From positions 744,001-808,000 of the forward strand of contig NZ_JAELXV010000001.1 in the NCBI RefSeq assembly GCF_016427535.1: DNA of 64,000 nt. The letters are read 5' to 3'. The first letter of the stretch is position 1. The number at the start of each line of letters is the position of its first letter. The notes under the pieces are model-generated. The model was not told where the DNA came from. It did no database searches and saw only the letters and a list, made by a program, of their open reading frames with translations. The stretch comes from Hymenobacter sp. BT559 (GTDB lineage Bacteria; Bacteroidota; Bacteroidia; Cytophagales; Hymenobacteraceae). Shown piece by piece: positions 8,699-17,243 of the stretch. The position numbers and the translations under genes were made by a program.

Positions 8699-10852
8699 AT
8701 GTGTATGCAAAAGAATGGTTGGTTATTGGCGTTGTTTCTAGTGCTAAGCGGGGTGGCCCGCGCCCAGGCGCCGCTGCTGCGTAGCCTCTCCCTCACCCTC
8801 GACACCACGCAGTATCGCCTAGGTGAGCAAATGATACCGGTGGCTGGTGAAGAGCGACTGTACTTCTATTACCACCAAGACGACCAGGCCGCCGAGCTGC
8901 GCCTGACGCCCACTCAGCCCGGCCGCCCGCCCCGCCTGCTGCCCTCGGCCGACTACGTGCTGCAAGACACCTTGGTAGCCAATGCCAACGGCGAATACCG
9001 CGGCACACTGCGCTTCCACAACCTCACGGGCCTGCCCTTTGTGCGGCTCACGTTTGTGCAGGCCGGGGCGCCGGTCGCCGACTCGGCGGGCCGGCCTGCG
9101 CTGCGGGCCACCATGCGCCAGCAGCTGGTGAGCCTGCTCCCGCTCACGCGCACCACGCTCGATGCCCGGGTGCTGGATAATGAGCTGTTTATAGGGGATG
9201 AGCGCGTTATTGAAGTCACTACCAATAACATCGCCAACATCCGGGTTAGCAATGAGTGGACCAAGGGGCAGGATATTGATTACCGCCTGTCGCGCGAGCA
9301 GGGCGGCCTGCGCCTGCACGTGGTGCCCAATGCCCTAGGGGTGCGCACGCTCACGCTCAAGACCTTGGTCGAGCGCCCGTACCTCGACCCTACGGGTCAC
9401 CTCAGCTACCAGCTGCCACCGCTGCGCTTCGACTTTGCGGTGAAGGCCAGCCGCCTGCGTTTCCTCACCGCCGAGCGCAAAGACGTGAACTACGACGAAG
9501 AGGGCCGCACCCGGGGCGTCGAGTTTGTGCTGGATGATGGCCACTCATTTGACCTGCACCGCACCTACCGCCTGGAGGCGCAGCAGGAAGCCGGCGGCGC
9601 CCTCATTGCCGAGCTCTATACCCGCAGCTACCTTTCTAATGACCGGGTGCTTTGCCAGCTGCGCGTCTATAATACCCACCGCCAGGCCGATGGCTACCTC
9701 TACATCAAGGATGGCGACCTGGCCAAGTTTATTACCAACTTCGATATTACGCCTAGGCCGCGCATTGCCAATGTGAGCGTACTGCACCGGGGCGGCGACT
9801 GGAGCTCGAACACCACCATCAACCCCGGCGAAACCGTGGACGTGCGCCTCGAAGGCGAGTCGCTGCTGAAGGGCCGCTACCATTTCGATGGGGCAAACGT
9901 CATTCCCTCCGACTCTTCGACGCGCTCCGAAAAGGCGCTCATCTACCGCGTGCAAGTGCCACTCAGCAGCGTGCGCCGCCGCATCACCATCTTCGATGGC
10001 AGCAACGCCACTGACTTTGGGCTGAGCGTGAAGGAAGCCCAGCGGCCCCACCCGCTCAACTTTGTGCAGGTAAACTACGGCGACGGGCCGCACCCCGTCA
10101 CGCAGCTCAACGGGCCGGTGCTCTACGACAAAACCATCCCCGATTTGGTGTTTAGCTTCAACACCAACGCCATCGACGAGGCGGGAAACCTCTACGGCCG
10201 CCAGTACCTGAGCATGGACATCCGGACGGTAGACGACAAGGGCAACCTCATCGACCAGCGCACCGTGGACCAGCTCGTGATTTGCCCCGGCGAGGCCTCA
10301 CCCCGCTACGCCTACTACCAAGGCGCCGAGTGCCAGGTGGGCAATTTCAGCCTCAACAGCATCCTAGGGCGCAAAACCTACGACCTCGATGCCTGGTACC
10401 GCATTATTGTCACCGTCCGCAACGATGCCCGGCAGTACAGCACCAAGGGCTACTCGCAGCAAATCGAATTGGTATTGCGCCGCCACGTCAACTTCGACAT
10501 CAGCGTCAGCTTCCCGGCCGGCTTGCTCACCAAGTACAAAGGCGAATCGACTTACAACAGCTTTGGGGGCATCAGTCTGGCTACGCTGGCGCAGCTTAGC
10601 TTCTACGCTCCCGACCGCATCAACCGCCTGCGGCCCTACCGCATCGGGGCCGGCTTTGTGGCGCTGAATGCCTTTAACTTATCTAACAATGCCAACGTGG
10701 AGCGCGACCTGGGCTTGGTTGTGATTGGCTCGGTGGTGCCCGTGCGCACCGGGGCGCGGCTCACGTTTCCGCTCTACCTAGGGGGAGGTTACCTGCTTAC
10801 TAGAGGCACCCCCTTTCTATTATTTGGGCCAGGCATCGGCGTCACGCTATAG
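8699..10852 (+). CDS. Large secreted protein of unknown function
   Basis: I do not recognise this 717-residue protein. It begins with a signal peptide (MQKNGWLLALFLVLSGVARAQ, starting at the third codon). The mature part is rich in alternating hydrophobic/polar segments, consistent with several beta-sandwich domains. The last ~130 residues (FDISVSFPAGLLTKYKG... to FPLYLGGGYLLTRGTPFLLFGPGIGVTL) resemble strands of an outer-membrane barrel. A charged stretch ERKDVNYDEEGRTRGVEF lies near residue 260. It is followed by a strong bidirectional terminator, so it is probably a single-gene unit. An envelope or outer-membrane role is inferred from the signal peptide and C-terminal strands only. Confidence 0.8.
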   Translation: MCMQKNGWLLALFLVLSGVARAQAPLLRSLSLTLDTTQYRLGEQMIPVAGEERLYFYYHQDDQAAELRLTPTQPGRPPRLLPSADYVLQDTLVANANGEYRGTLRFHNLTGLPFVRLTFVQAGAPVADSAGRPALRATMRQQLVSLLPLTRTTLDARVLDNELFIGDERVIEVTTNNIANIRVSNEWTKGQDIDYRLSREQGGLRLHVVPNALGVRTLTLKTLVERPYLDPTGHLSYQLPPLRFDFAVKASRLRFLTAERKDVNYDEEGRTRGVEFVLDDGHSFDLHRTYRLEAQQEAGGALIAELYTRSYLSNDRVLCQLRVYNTHRQADGYLYIKDGDLAKFITNFDITPRPRIANVSVLHRGGDWSSNTTINPGETVDVRLEGESLLKGRYHFDGANVIPSDSSTRSEKALIYRVQVPLSSVRRRITIFDGSNATDFGLSVKEAQRPHPLNFVQVNYGDGPHPVTQLNGPVLYDKTIPDLVFSFNTNAIDEAGNLYGRQYLSMDIRTVDDKGNLIDQRTVDQLVICPGEASPRYAYYQGAECQVGNFSLNSILGRKTYDLDAWYRIIVTVRNDARQYSTKGYSQQIELVLRRHVNFDISVSFPAGLLTKYKGESTYNSFGGISLATLAQLSFYAPDRINRLRPYRIGAGFVALNAFNLSNNANVERDLGLVVIGSVVPVRTGARLTFPLYLGGGYLLTRGTPFLLFGPGIGVTL

Positions 10853-10880
10853 CGCGAGGTAGTAGTCTAGCGAATAACAT

Positions 10881-10930
10881 AAAACAGAAAGGCCCTGGCG
10901 TCGCTAAGTGCGCCAGGGCCTTTCTGTTTT
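10881..10930. terminator. Perfect bidirectional terminator
   Basis: A 20-bp perfect inverted repeat, AAAACAGAAAGGCCCTGGCG and its complement, surrounds a 10-nt loop between two convergent genes. A and T runs on both sides suit termination in both directions. Confidence 0.93.
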
Positions 10931-10964
10931 GGGTGCGGAGCGGGTACGCAGCCCGCTGAGTTTA

Positions 10965-11345
10965 TTACTGCTTTGCGTTTTTGCCGGTCGTCACTGACGG
11001 GGCCACCAGCACTTTGCCCTTGGGGTCGCGCGTGGTGTTGTGTCCCTGGCCACCCGAGCTGACGACCTGTTTGGAAGCAGCCTTGCCTGCGCCCGCGCCT
11101 TTGCTGCTGCCGGTGCGCGTGCCGCTAGAGCCGGGGGCTACCTTGTAGTTGGGCTTGGCAGTGGTGGGGTTGTTGTTGCCGGCGCTGCTGCTCGTGTTCG
11201 AGCTATTGCCGCTGCTGACGTTTTGGTTGCCATTGGCGCCAGTGCTGTTGCCGCCATTATGAGCGCCGCCAGTGCGGCCTTCTTGCGCTGCTGCCGTGCC
11301 GACGGTAGCGGCTACGAGAGCGAGGAAAACAAATGTCTTTTTCAT
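10965..11345 (-). CDS. Small secreted Asn/Ser/Gly-rich protein
   Basis: I start this at the ATG at 11345, giving 126 residues with a signal peptide MKKTFVFLALVAATVGTAAAQ; the longer frame to 11390 adds 15 unlikely residues. The mature protein is low-complexity, rich in Asn, Ser, Gly, Thr and Ala (NGGNSTGANGNQNVSSGNSS), and turns basic in the middle (SSKGAGAGKAASKQ). No domain is visible. Such proteins in Bacteroidota are often envelope-associated and disordered. Function unknown. Confidence 0.65.
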   Translation of the reverse strand: MKKTFVFLALVAATVGTAAAQEGRTGGAHNGGNSTGANGNQNVSSGNSSNTSSSAGNNNPTTAKPNYKVAPGSSGTRTGSSKGAGAGKAASKQVVSSGGQGHNTTRDPKGKVLVAPSVTTGKNAKQ

Positions 11346-11801
11346 AACTGCATGAGGGAAGTAAGTTGGTAGCAATACGGCTGGCCTCATGCGGGCGTTC
11401 TGGCTTTTGGCTAAAAAATTTGGGGTTTAGCTATCCGGAAACTCACGCCCCGAGTAGTTGAATGTCAGACTGGCTAAGCCATAGCAAGTAGCCGAAAGCA
11501 TTGTCTAGCTAATTATCTAGAGCGGCCCAGCGCACTAACTCCAGCCTGAAAGCATCGTCTGCTAGCTATCGCTGTCGCGCTGGTAAGCCCATGCGCGTTG
11601 CGGCAGCCTAGGCCTTGACCTAGGGCATAGTTAGAAAGCTAACCCTGTTGTGCTGCGCGAGGCAGCTCGCCTAGGTGGTACCCTAGGCGAGCGATTAAAA
11701 AAATAGGAGGTGCCGTGGGCAAAAATGCAAGGCGTGGCATCCACTCTATAACAGCGCCGAGCGTCGGCGTGCCTTCAATTCCTTTCTACTTTGTATTGGA
11801 T
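11346..11801. other. 456-bp gene-free stretch with a cluster of four CCTAGG sites
   Basis: I see no convincing gene here. CCTAGG occurs at 11607, 11619, 11671 and 11682. The last two form the ends of an 11-bp perfect stem (GCTCGCCTAGG at 11665-11675, its complement at 11682-11692) with a 6-nt loop, followed by GATTAAAAAAAT. The stretch lies between divergent genes, so it should hold both promoters. A TACTTTG element lies at 11788-11794, close to the downstream start. Confidence 0.6.
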
Positions 11802-12251
11802 ATGCGTCTCACTACTGGGTTACTCGTTTGGGCAGCATTGCTGCCAGTGCCAATATTGGCGCAAAAGCCACTGCCATTGCCCGTAGACAGCGTTTCTACA
11901 GAGCCCGACCAGGAGCTCGATGACTTTAGTAGCCGTTTTAAAGGTATTCACCGCATTACGGCGAAGATGCGCGGAGTGCGGGGAGTAGGCAAAACGGCAT
12001 ACCTAGTCAGCTCTGATGGGCAGCAGTTGTCGGCATTTCGGGCAAATCATTTGTTGTGGACGACCAATGTGGTAGCGCCCTTCAAAACAAGAACTCCAGC
12101 CGCTCGCATTTCTTCGCTGGTCTTATCATCAAATATTCTGTTTGTAAGCCTAGCGAAACGCGGGATGGCCGAGGTTGACCGAAATACCGGTAAGATTGTA
12201 AGCAAGTATTTTGACCGTGACCCTAACCACATAGTAGCAGAGCCGCACTAA
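11802..12251 (+). CDS. Small secreted protein of unknown function
   Basis: Starting at the ATG at 11802 this gives 149 residues beginning with a signal peptide (MRLTTGLLVWAALLPVPILAQ). A TACTTTG promoter-like element lies shortly before. The mature part starts with an acidic, probably flexible segment (residues ~22-45), followed by a compact domain containing TAKMRGVRGVGKTAYLVSSDGQQLSAF and VAPFKTRTPAARISSLVLSSNILFVSLAKRGMAEVDRNTGKI. The latter resembles the beta-strand repeats of propeller proteins, but a single copy proves nothing. It converges on the TonB-dependent receptor with a 9-bp gap and no obvious terminator. Confidence 0.6.
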   Translation: MRLTTGLLVWAALLPVPILAQKPLPLPVDSVSTEPDQELDDFSSRFKGIHRITAKMRGVRGVGKTAYLVSSDGQQLSAFRANHLLWTTNVVAPFKTRTPAARISSLVLSSNILFVSLAKRGMAEVDRNTGKIVSKYFDRDPNHIVAEPH

Positions 12252-12260
12252 AAGTTGGCC

Positions 12261-14372
12261 TTATTGCCAGCGCCAGCCCACCTGCGCCCCGCCGTAGTAG
12301 TTGCGGCCAGGTGCGGGCTGGAAGTAGCGCCCGCCAAAGGCATTGAGGTCGTTGCCGAGACTGTAGCGGCGGTCGCCCGCGTTTTCTACGCCGGCGTAGA
12401 GGTCCACAGCCAGGCGGCCCAGCAGCGTGCGGCGCCACCCGGCGCGGCCCCCAAATACCCAGTAGCCCGCCGCGTAATCGGTGTTAGCATCGTTGAGCGG
12501 AATCATGGCCTGGTGGCTAAGCGTGGGGCTGGCGTAGAACCCTAGGTGCTCACTAAAGTCGAGGCCCGCGCTGAGCGTGTGCGGTGCGGTGCCCGTGAGG
12601 CGGTTGCCGCTAAAGCTCTGGCCGGTGGCCGATTCGTAAGTGCCAAAGCGGAAATGGTTGTAGGCGTAGCTGCCCCACAGGCGCAGCCCGGCCGGCGGGC
12701 TCAAGGCCTCGGCCGAAGTGGCGGGCCGCCACAGCCAGCCGCTGGCGGCCACTTCGGCGCCACGCTGGCGGGTGTTGCCCGAGTTGGCGTAGAGCTGGAA
12801 GCCCTGCGCATCGGTGCGCGACACGATGGTATTGCGCAGCGCAAAATCAAACAGCGCCACGTCGAAAATCAGGCGGCCGCCCAGCAGCGTGCCGCGGCTG
12901 CCCACCTCGTAGCTGGTGCCGCGCTCGGCCTGCAAGTCGCGGTTGATGCTGCCATCGGAGGGCCGGAGCTCGGCCTCGGTGGGCGGCGAGTAGCCAGTGC
13001 TCACGCTGGCATAGGCCGAGATGTTAGGCGTCAGTTCTTTCAGTAAAGCCAGCCGCGGCGATACTTCGGGCCGGAAAGTCTGCGCTACTACGTAGCCATT
13101 GGGGTTGGTAGCCGCGCTGCTCACGCGGGCAATTTGGTAGCGCAGGCGGTTGTAGCTGGCGCCCGCCGTAAGCAGGAAGCCCGCCGGCAGCTCGTAGTCG
13201 GCCTGGGCAAAGACGAAGCCCGTGCGGGTCGTAATCTCGTCGTCGTAGCGCAGCGTGGTAGGGTTGCCCAGCACGTTGAGGTAGCTACGCGAGTCGGTGA
13301 AAGAGGCCTGAAACTCGCCGCCGCCCTGCACCCGCAGCACGCGCCCGGCCAGTGCGCCCTTGTAGTTAAGCGTAGCCCGGCCGCCCCCACCTAGGGCCGC
13401 GTCGCGCTGCCAATCAACCAGATAGGGAGTGGCCACGCGGGTGCTGCGGCCGTACACGGTGGCCGTGGTGCTCCAACGCTCCGAAAAGCGGTACTCGTGG
13501 GTGAGACCTAGGAGGCCGGTTTGCGAGGAGTAACTGCCCTGCTGGGCCACCGTGCCAGGCGCCGCCGCCGTGCCCGGCCGGGCCTGGCGCGGGTTGGCCT
13601 CGAACTGCGCCCGCGTGAGGCCGCCCGGCAGCTGGTAGTAGAGGTCGGTATAAAGCGCGTGTACCGAGAGCGTCTGCTTATCGCTGGGACTAATTTGCCC
13701 ATCCACCGCAAACACGTCGCGGCGCAGGGCGCTCTGCTGGCGGTAGCCGCTTAGCTGCTGGTGCGCATACTGCGCCCGCCAGTAGTCGGTGCCCTTGCCG
13801 CTGGCCTCGGCCGAAGCCGTGAAGCGCCGCAGGCCATACGAGCCCACCGAGTAGCCCACCTGCGCCTGAGGTTGGCCGGCGGCGGGGCGGCGGTTTTCGA
13901 GGCGCACCACGCCGCCCGTGCCGGCGCCGTACACGCTGCCCGCCGGCCCCTTCAGCACCTCGATGCGGCCTAGCTGCGCGGGGTCTAGAATATTGAGCGG
14001 CGTGGTGCCGTTGGCCTCCGTAAAGGGGATGTCGAAGTAGTACAGCTTCACATTGCGCACCCCAAACGGCGAGCGCAACGTGCTGCCGCGCACGCTGATG
14101 CGGTAGCTGGCCGTGGCCCGCTCCTCGAGCCGCACGCCGGGCAGCGTGTTCACGGCCGAGGCCAGCGAGTTTTCATTAAACCGCTGAATAATAGTCTGGT
14201 CAACGACGCCGACGCCGGCGGCCGTGCGCCGCAGGGGCAGCCGCTGCCCATAGCCCACCACGGTGGCTGAGGGCAGGGCGCGGGCATTGGTGGTGTCGGA
14301 AGGGGTGGTTTGCGCGGCCGCGCGCCAAGCGGGTAGGCCAAGCAGAACCAGTAAAAAGTAAGGGGTTTGCAT
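12261..14372 (-). CDS. TonB-dependent outer-membrane receptor (siderophore/metal type)
   Basis: This protein of about 703 residues is an outer-membrane gated channel. I start it at the ATG at 14372 for the signal peptide MQTPYFLLVLLGLPAWRAAAQ. The plug domain (about 35-150) carries SASAVNTLPGVRLEERATASYRISVRG-like sequence (read: LASAVNTLPGVRLEE and ISVRGSTLRSPFGVRNVKLY) and IEVLKGPAGSVYGAGTGGVV. A 22-strand barrel follows, with YSPPTEAELRPSDGSINRDLQAERGTSYEVG, and ends in a Trp-containing strand (GAQVGWRWQ). There is no carboxypeptidase-like N-terminal domain and no SusD partner, so iron or another metal chelate, rather than glycan, is the likely cargo. A TonB-C protein diverges from it. Confidence 0.92.
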   Translation of the reverse strand: MQTPYFLLVLLGLPAWRAAAQTTPSDTTNARALPSATVVGYGQRLPLRRTAAGVGVVDQTIIQRFNENSLASAVNTLPGVRLEERATASYRISVRGSTLRSPFGVRNVKLYYFDIPFTEANGTTPLNILDPAQLGRIEVLKGPAGSVYGAGTGGVVRLENRRPAAGQPQAQVGYSVGSYGLRRFTASAEASGKGTDYWRAQYAHQQLSGYRQQSALRRDVFAVDGQISPSDKQTLSVHALYTDLYYQLPGGLTRAQFEANPRQARPGTAAAPGTVAQQGSYSSQTGLLGLTHEYRFSERWSTTATVYGRSTRVATPYLVDWQRDAALGGGGRATLNYKGALAGRVLRVQGGGEFQASFTDSRSYLNVLGNPTTLRYDDEITTRTGFVFAQADYELPAGFLLTAGASYNRLRYQIARVSSAATNPNGYVVAQTFRPEVSPRLALLKELTPNISAYASVSTGYSPPTEAELRPSDGSINRDLQAERGTSYEVGSRGTLLGGRLIFDVALFDFALRNTIVSRTDAQGFQLYANSGNTRQRGAEVAASGWLWRPATSAEALSPPAGLRLWGSYAYNHFRFGTYESATGQSFSGNRLTGTAPHTLSAGLDFSEHLGFYASPTLSHQAMIPLNDANTDYAAGYWVFGGRAGWRRTLLGRLAVDLYAGVENAGDRRYSLGNDLNAFGGRYFQPAPGRNYYGGAQVGWRWQ

Positions 14373-14608
14373 CAAATACGCTGGGAGTGTGCCTGCCAAA
14401 CGGCTAGGCGAAGTAGAAGTTTGGGTGCGGCTGGGCTGGCTGGGCCAGCGTGGTCGCCTAGGTCACGATGGGACAGGCGTCCGCGGCCGCAAGAAGGGCG
14501 ACACTTCGTCACTGCATTACGGCCGCTATCAGCGCCTTGTGCATTCACGCAGGGTACAGGCAAGCTGCCGCTTCTTGCACACCAATCACCTATCAATTTG
14601 TTGCTTAC

Positions 14609-15313
14609 ATGAACGCGCTTACGCTGCTGCTCACCTTGCTGGCCCCGCCCGCGCGGCCATTGCCCGACACCACCTTTTGGGATGGCAGCTGGCGCCGCGT
14701 GCAGCGCCCCAACGCCGTGTACTACAGCTGGACCACCCCCGCCGACTCGGGCCGCTGCCGCATCCACGACTTCTACATCACCGGCGAGCGGCAGATGGAG
14801 GCCCTAGGGTGGCCCGGCCCACCCGTAGTGAAGGACGGGCCCGCGACGTACTACTTCCGCTCGGGCGCCAAGCGCACCACGGGGCAGTTTGCCAACGGCA
14901 AGCATGAAGGCGTGTGGGAGTATTGGAACGAGGACGGCACGCTGCGCCAAAAGCTGACCTGGCGCGCCGACCACACCGTGGCCGTAGTTGCCAAGGAGGC
15001 AGATGCCGACAGCCGCGTACCGCAGCTAGTGGAGCATATGCCCCGGTTTTTAGGGCCGCTGCCCCTGGCGCAGTACCTAGGGGCCACCACGCGCCGCCCG
15101 GCTCAGGTGCCCGCGGGCGGCGGCAAGGTCTACGTGCAGTTTGTGGTAGGCCCGCAGGGTACCATTACGAGCACGCGCATCGTCAAGGGATTCGACCCCA
15201 GCTGCGACGCCGAAGCGCTGCGCGCCGTGGCCGCGCTACCCCGCTGGCAGCCCGGCCTGCAAAATGGCGAGCCCACGGCCGTGCGGTTTATCGTGCCCGT
15301 GGTGTTTAAATAA
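14609..15313 (+). CDS. TonB C-terminal domain protein with YwqK/MORN-like repeat
   Basis: I start this at the ATG at 14609 (234 residues), which begins with a short hydrophobic export signal or anchor (MNALTLLLTLLAPPARP). The middle (about 80-125) has toxin-antitoxin YwqK/MORN-like repeats: YYFRSGAKRTTGQFANGKHEGVWEYWNEDGTLRQK. The end (about 168-234) is a TonB C-terminal domain: GGKVYVQFVVGPQGTITSTRIVKGFDPSCDAEALRAV, then LPRWQPGLQNGEP and FIVPVVFK. The combination is common in Bacteroidota as 'energy transducer TonB'. It diverges from the TonB-dependent receptor and may work with it. There is no long Pro-rich spacer as in classical TonB. Confidence 0.8.
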   Translation: MNALTLLLTLLAPPARPLPDTTFWDGSWRRVQRPNAVYYSWTTPADSGRCRIHDFYITGERQMEALGWPGPPVVKDGPATYYFRSGAKRTTGQFANGKHEGVWEYWNEDGTLRQKLTWRADHTVAVVAKEADADSRVPQLVEHMPRFLGPLPLAQYLGATTRRPAQVPAGGGKVYVQFVVGPQGTITSTRIVKGFDPSCDAEALRAVAALPRWQPGLQNGEPTAVRFIVPVVFK

Positions 15314-15375
15314 GCAAGTGTCCCGATGCGGCTGGGCTTGTTCCAAAAATAAAAACCGTATCTAACCCCATCCTC

Positions 15376-15460
15376 TGTCCTGCTGAGCTTGCGAAGCATC
15401 TTCTCACGTTAGAACAAACCTTTCTAGCGTGAGAAGATGCTTCGCAAGCTCAGCAGGACA
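15376..15460. repeat. Intergenic hairpin, CTGAGCTTGCGAAG family
   Basis: The left arm begins TGTCCTGCTGAGCTTGCGAA and the right arm ends with its complement. About 33 bp pair perfectly (through GCATCTTCTCACG), with one mismatch further in and a ~7-nt loop. It lies between convergent genes and could terminate both. It is the same family as 27224-27316 and 49213-49320. Confidence 0.92.
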
Positions 15461-15515
15461 GGTGGAGCTATGCTAAAAACAACTGGCGCAGCTATTGTCA
15501 CTGGTTTGACGCAGC

Positions 15516-16799
15516 TTAATCTTCCTCTGCGCCCGGCACGGCTAGCTGGGCGTTGATAAGCGGATTTTTAGGTGCCAGAAAGAAGCCGGTGAGGCTGGCA
15601 AACAGTATCGGCACCGGCTGCTGAAACCCAGTGAGCGTAGCCAGCAAAATAGCCGTGCTGATGGGCGTGCGCGTGGCGCAGGCATTGAGGGCCGCCATGC
15701 AGCTAATCATGGCCAGCGGCAGGCTTTGTGAGGGGAAAAGGGCGTGAATGAGTAGCCCTAGGGTAGCCCCCACGAAGAATAGCGGAATAATGAAGCCCCC
15801 GCGCCAGCCTGAGGTGACGGTGAGGGCGATGGCCAACAGCTTCACCACCAGTAGCCCCACCAAAAACGATACGGTAAAGTGCTCTTCTAGTAGCTCGGCT
15901 AGCTCCTCGTGGCCGAAGTAGCGGGCCAGCGGCACGTAGTAGGCCAGCACGCCCAGTAGCAAGCCGGCGCTACCCATTTTCACATAAATAGGCACGGGCA
16001 AATGGCCGAATAGACGTCGCAACTGCCGCACCAGGGCAATGAAGGCCCAGCCCACGGCCACGCCTACCAGGCCGTAGCCCACGGCGTAAAAAGCATCGTT
16101 GAGCTGCGGCGTGCCACCCACCGGGAAGTGCCAGGTGGGCCCAATACCGATGTGAGTTATCAGAATGAAGATGATAAAGCTGGCGCAGCTCGATACGAAG
16201 GCCGGGATAAGCGCCTGAAAGTACTCGCTCAAGTGCCTGTGATGCAGTATTTCGAGGGCAAAGAGCCCGCCGCCTAGCGGGGCGCCAAACAGCGCCGTGA
16301 AGCCCGCTGCCATGCCCGCAATGCTGAGCGTGCGCAACCCCTCGCCGCGTACCCGCAGCTTCTGCGCCAGCCACGAGGCCGTGGAGCCGGTTACCTGCAC
16401 CAGCGGGGCCTCGGGGCCGGCACTGCCGCCGCTGGCAATACAGAGCAGCGACGAGAGCACCATGGCTACGCTGTGGCGCGGGTCGAGCTTGCCCCCGCGA
16501 AAGCGGATGTTATTGACCAGCAGGCTCATCTCGCCGGGGTCGCCGAGGCGATGGATGATGAGACCCGCCAGCAGGCCCGCGCCGCCCATCAGGGGCACCA
16601 CCCACCAGCCGCTTACCAAACCCAATAGCTTTAGTAGCTGCGCCAGCACCAGCCAGTAGGCACCCGCAATGATACCGCCGACCAAGCCTACCAGCACCCA
16701 CAAAAAGAAGGTGCGACTAAAAACAAAAGGGTTGAATTGAAGCGGGGCTGCCGCCTGCTGCCGCAAGCGGATGGCGCGCCGACCAGTTTGGAAACGCAT
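15516..16799 (-). CDS. ClC-family chloride channel protein
   Basis: This 427-residue membrane protein has about ten hydrophobic helices and ClC signatures: GGSAGPEAPLVQ at the selectivity region, GFTALFGAPLGGGLFALEILHH, and GWRGGFIIPLFFVGATLG for the second half of the pore. In ClC exchangers the motif is GREGP with a gating glutamate; here the equivalent is GSAGP, so the glutamate is replaced by Ala, as in some divergent bacterial ClC members. The protein lacks cytoplasmic CBS domains. Its start is 90 bp after the end of the ASCH-like gene on the same strand. Confidence 0.88.
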   Translation of the reverse strand: MRFQTGRRAIRLRQQAAAPLQFNPFVFSRTFFLWVLVGLVGGIIAGAYWLVLAQLLKLLGLVSGWWVVPLMGGAGLLAGLIIHRLGDPGEMSLLVNNIRFRGGKLDPRHSVAMVLSSLLCIASGGSAGPEAPLVQVTGSTASWLAQKLRVRGEGLRTLSIAGMAAGFTALFGAPLGGGLFALEILHHRHLSEYFQALIPAFVSSCASFIIFILITHIGIGPTWHFPVGGTPQLNDAFYAVGYGLVGVAVGWAFIALVRQLRRLFGHLPVPIYVKMGSAGLLLGVLAYYVPLARYFGHEELAELLEEHFTVSFLVGLLVVKLLAIALTVTSGWRGGFIIPLFFVGATLGLLIHALFPSQSLPLAMISCMAALNACATRTPISTAILLATLTGFQQPVPILFASLTGFFLAPKNPLINAQLAVPGAEED

Positions 16800-16889
16800 G
16801 AGCTGTAAGAAATGAATTCTTATATAACTCGCGGTTTGCCATGGGGTTATTGCTGGCTAGAGATAAGGCTGAAAACCAAGGCCCTAGTT

Positions 16890-17243
16890 TTAATAGCGGC
16901 AGTTGGTCCAGTGCACCAACTGGCCCTGAAAGGGGAGGGGCTTGTCGGCAAAAAAGGCGAACAGCTCGGCGGCCGTTGCAAAGCCATCGGCTTGGGCCAG
17001 CGCCAGTAACTCGGCGGGACCTAGGAGGCGGCCATCTACGCGCAGCTCGGTGGCGGTCAGCTCAATAGCCTGCACAAGTCGTATTACCTGTGGGGGCCAA
17101 AACTCGCGCTGCGCCGGCTGGCCGGCGTGCACGCAAAACTGCGCCACCGTGCCCGCCTGCCACCGCTGCCCTGCCCGGATGGTGTGAATCTTAGTGCCCG
17201 CCACGATGGCTGGAACAAAGTTTTCGTTGAAGCCCAGTATCAT
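16890..17243 (-). CDS. ASCH-like small protein
   Basis: This protein of 117 residues begins MILGFNENFVPAIVAGTKIHTIRAGQRWQAGTVAQF, which looks like an ASCH/PUA-fold domain (FxxxIxxGxKxxTiR, then a G.... spacing), a family associated with RNA binding or nucleoside modification. A later LRVDGRLLGPAELLALAQADGF segment fits the second half of the fold. Its ATG overlaps the TGA stop of xdhC by 4 bases, so the two are translationally coupled. Whether it helps XdhC or merely shares its transcript cannot be told. Assignment is by pattern, without a search. Confidence 0.65.
   Translation of the reverse strand: MILGFNENFVPAIVAGTKIHTIRAGQRWQAGTVAQFCVHAGQPAQREFWPPQVIRLVQAIELTATELRVDGRLLGPAELLALAQADGFATAAELFAFFADKPLPFQGQLVHWTNCRY

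Noticed and set aside
12261-14372. Long opposite-strand frames over the TonB receptor (for example 12546-13046 +)
   Set aside because: They arise from GC-rich codon structure of the real gene, show no domains and lack independent signals.
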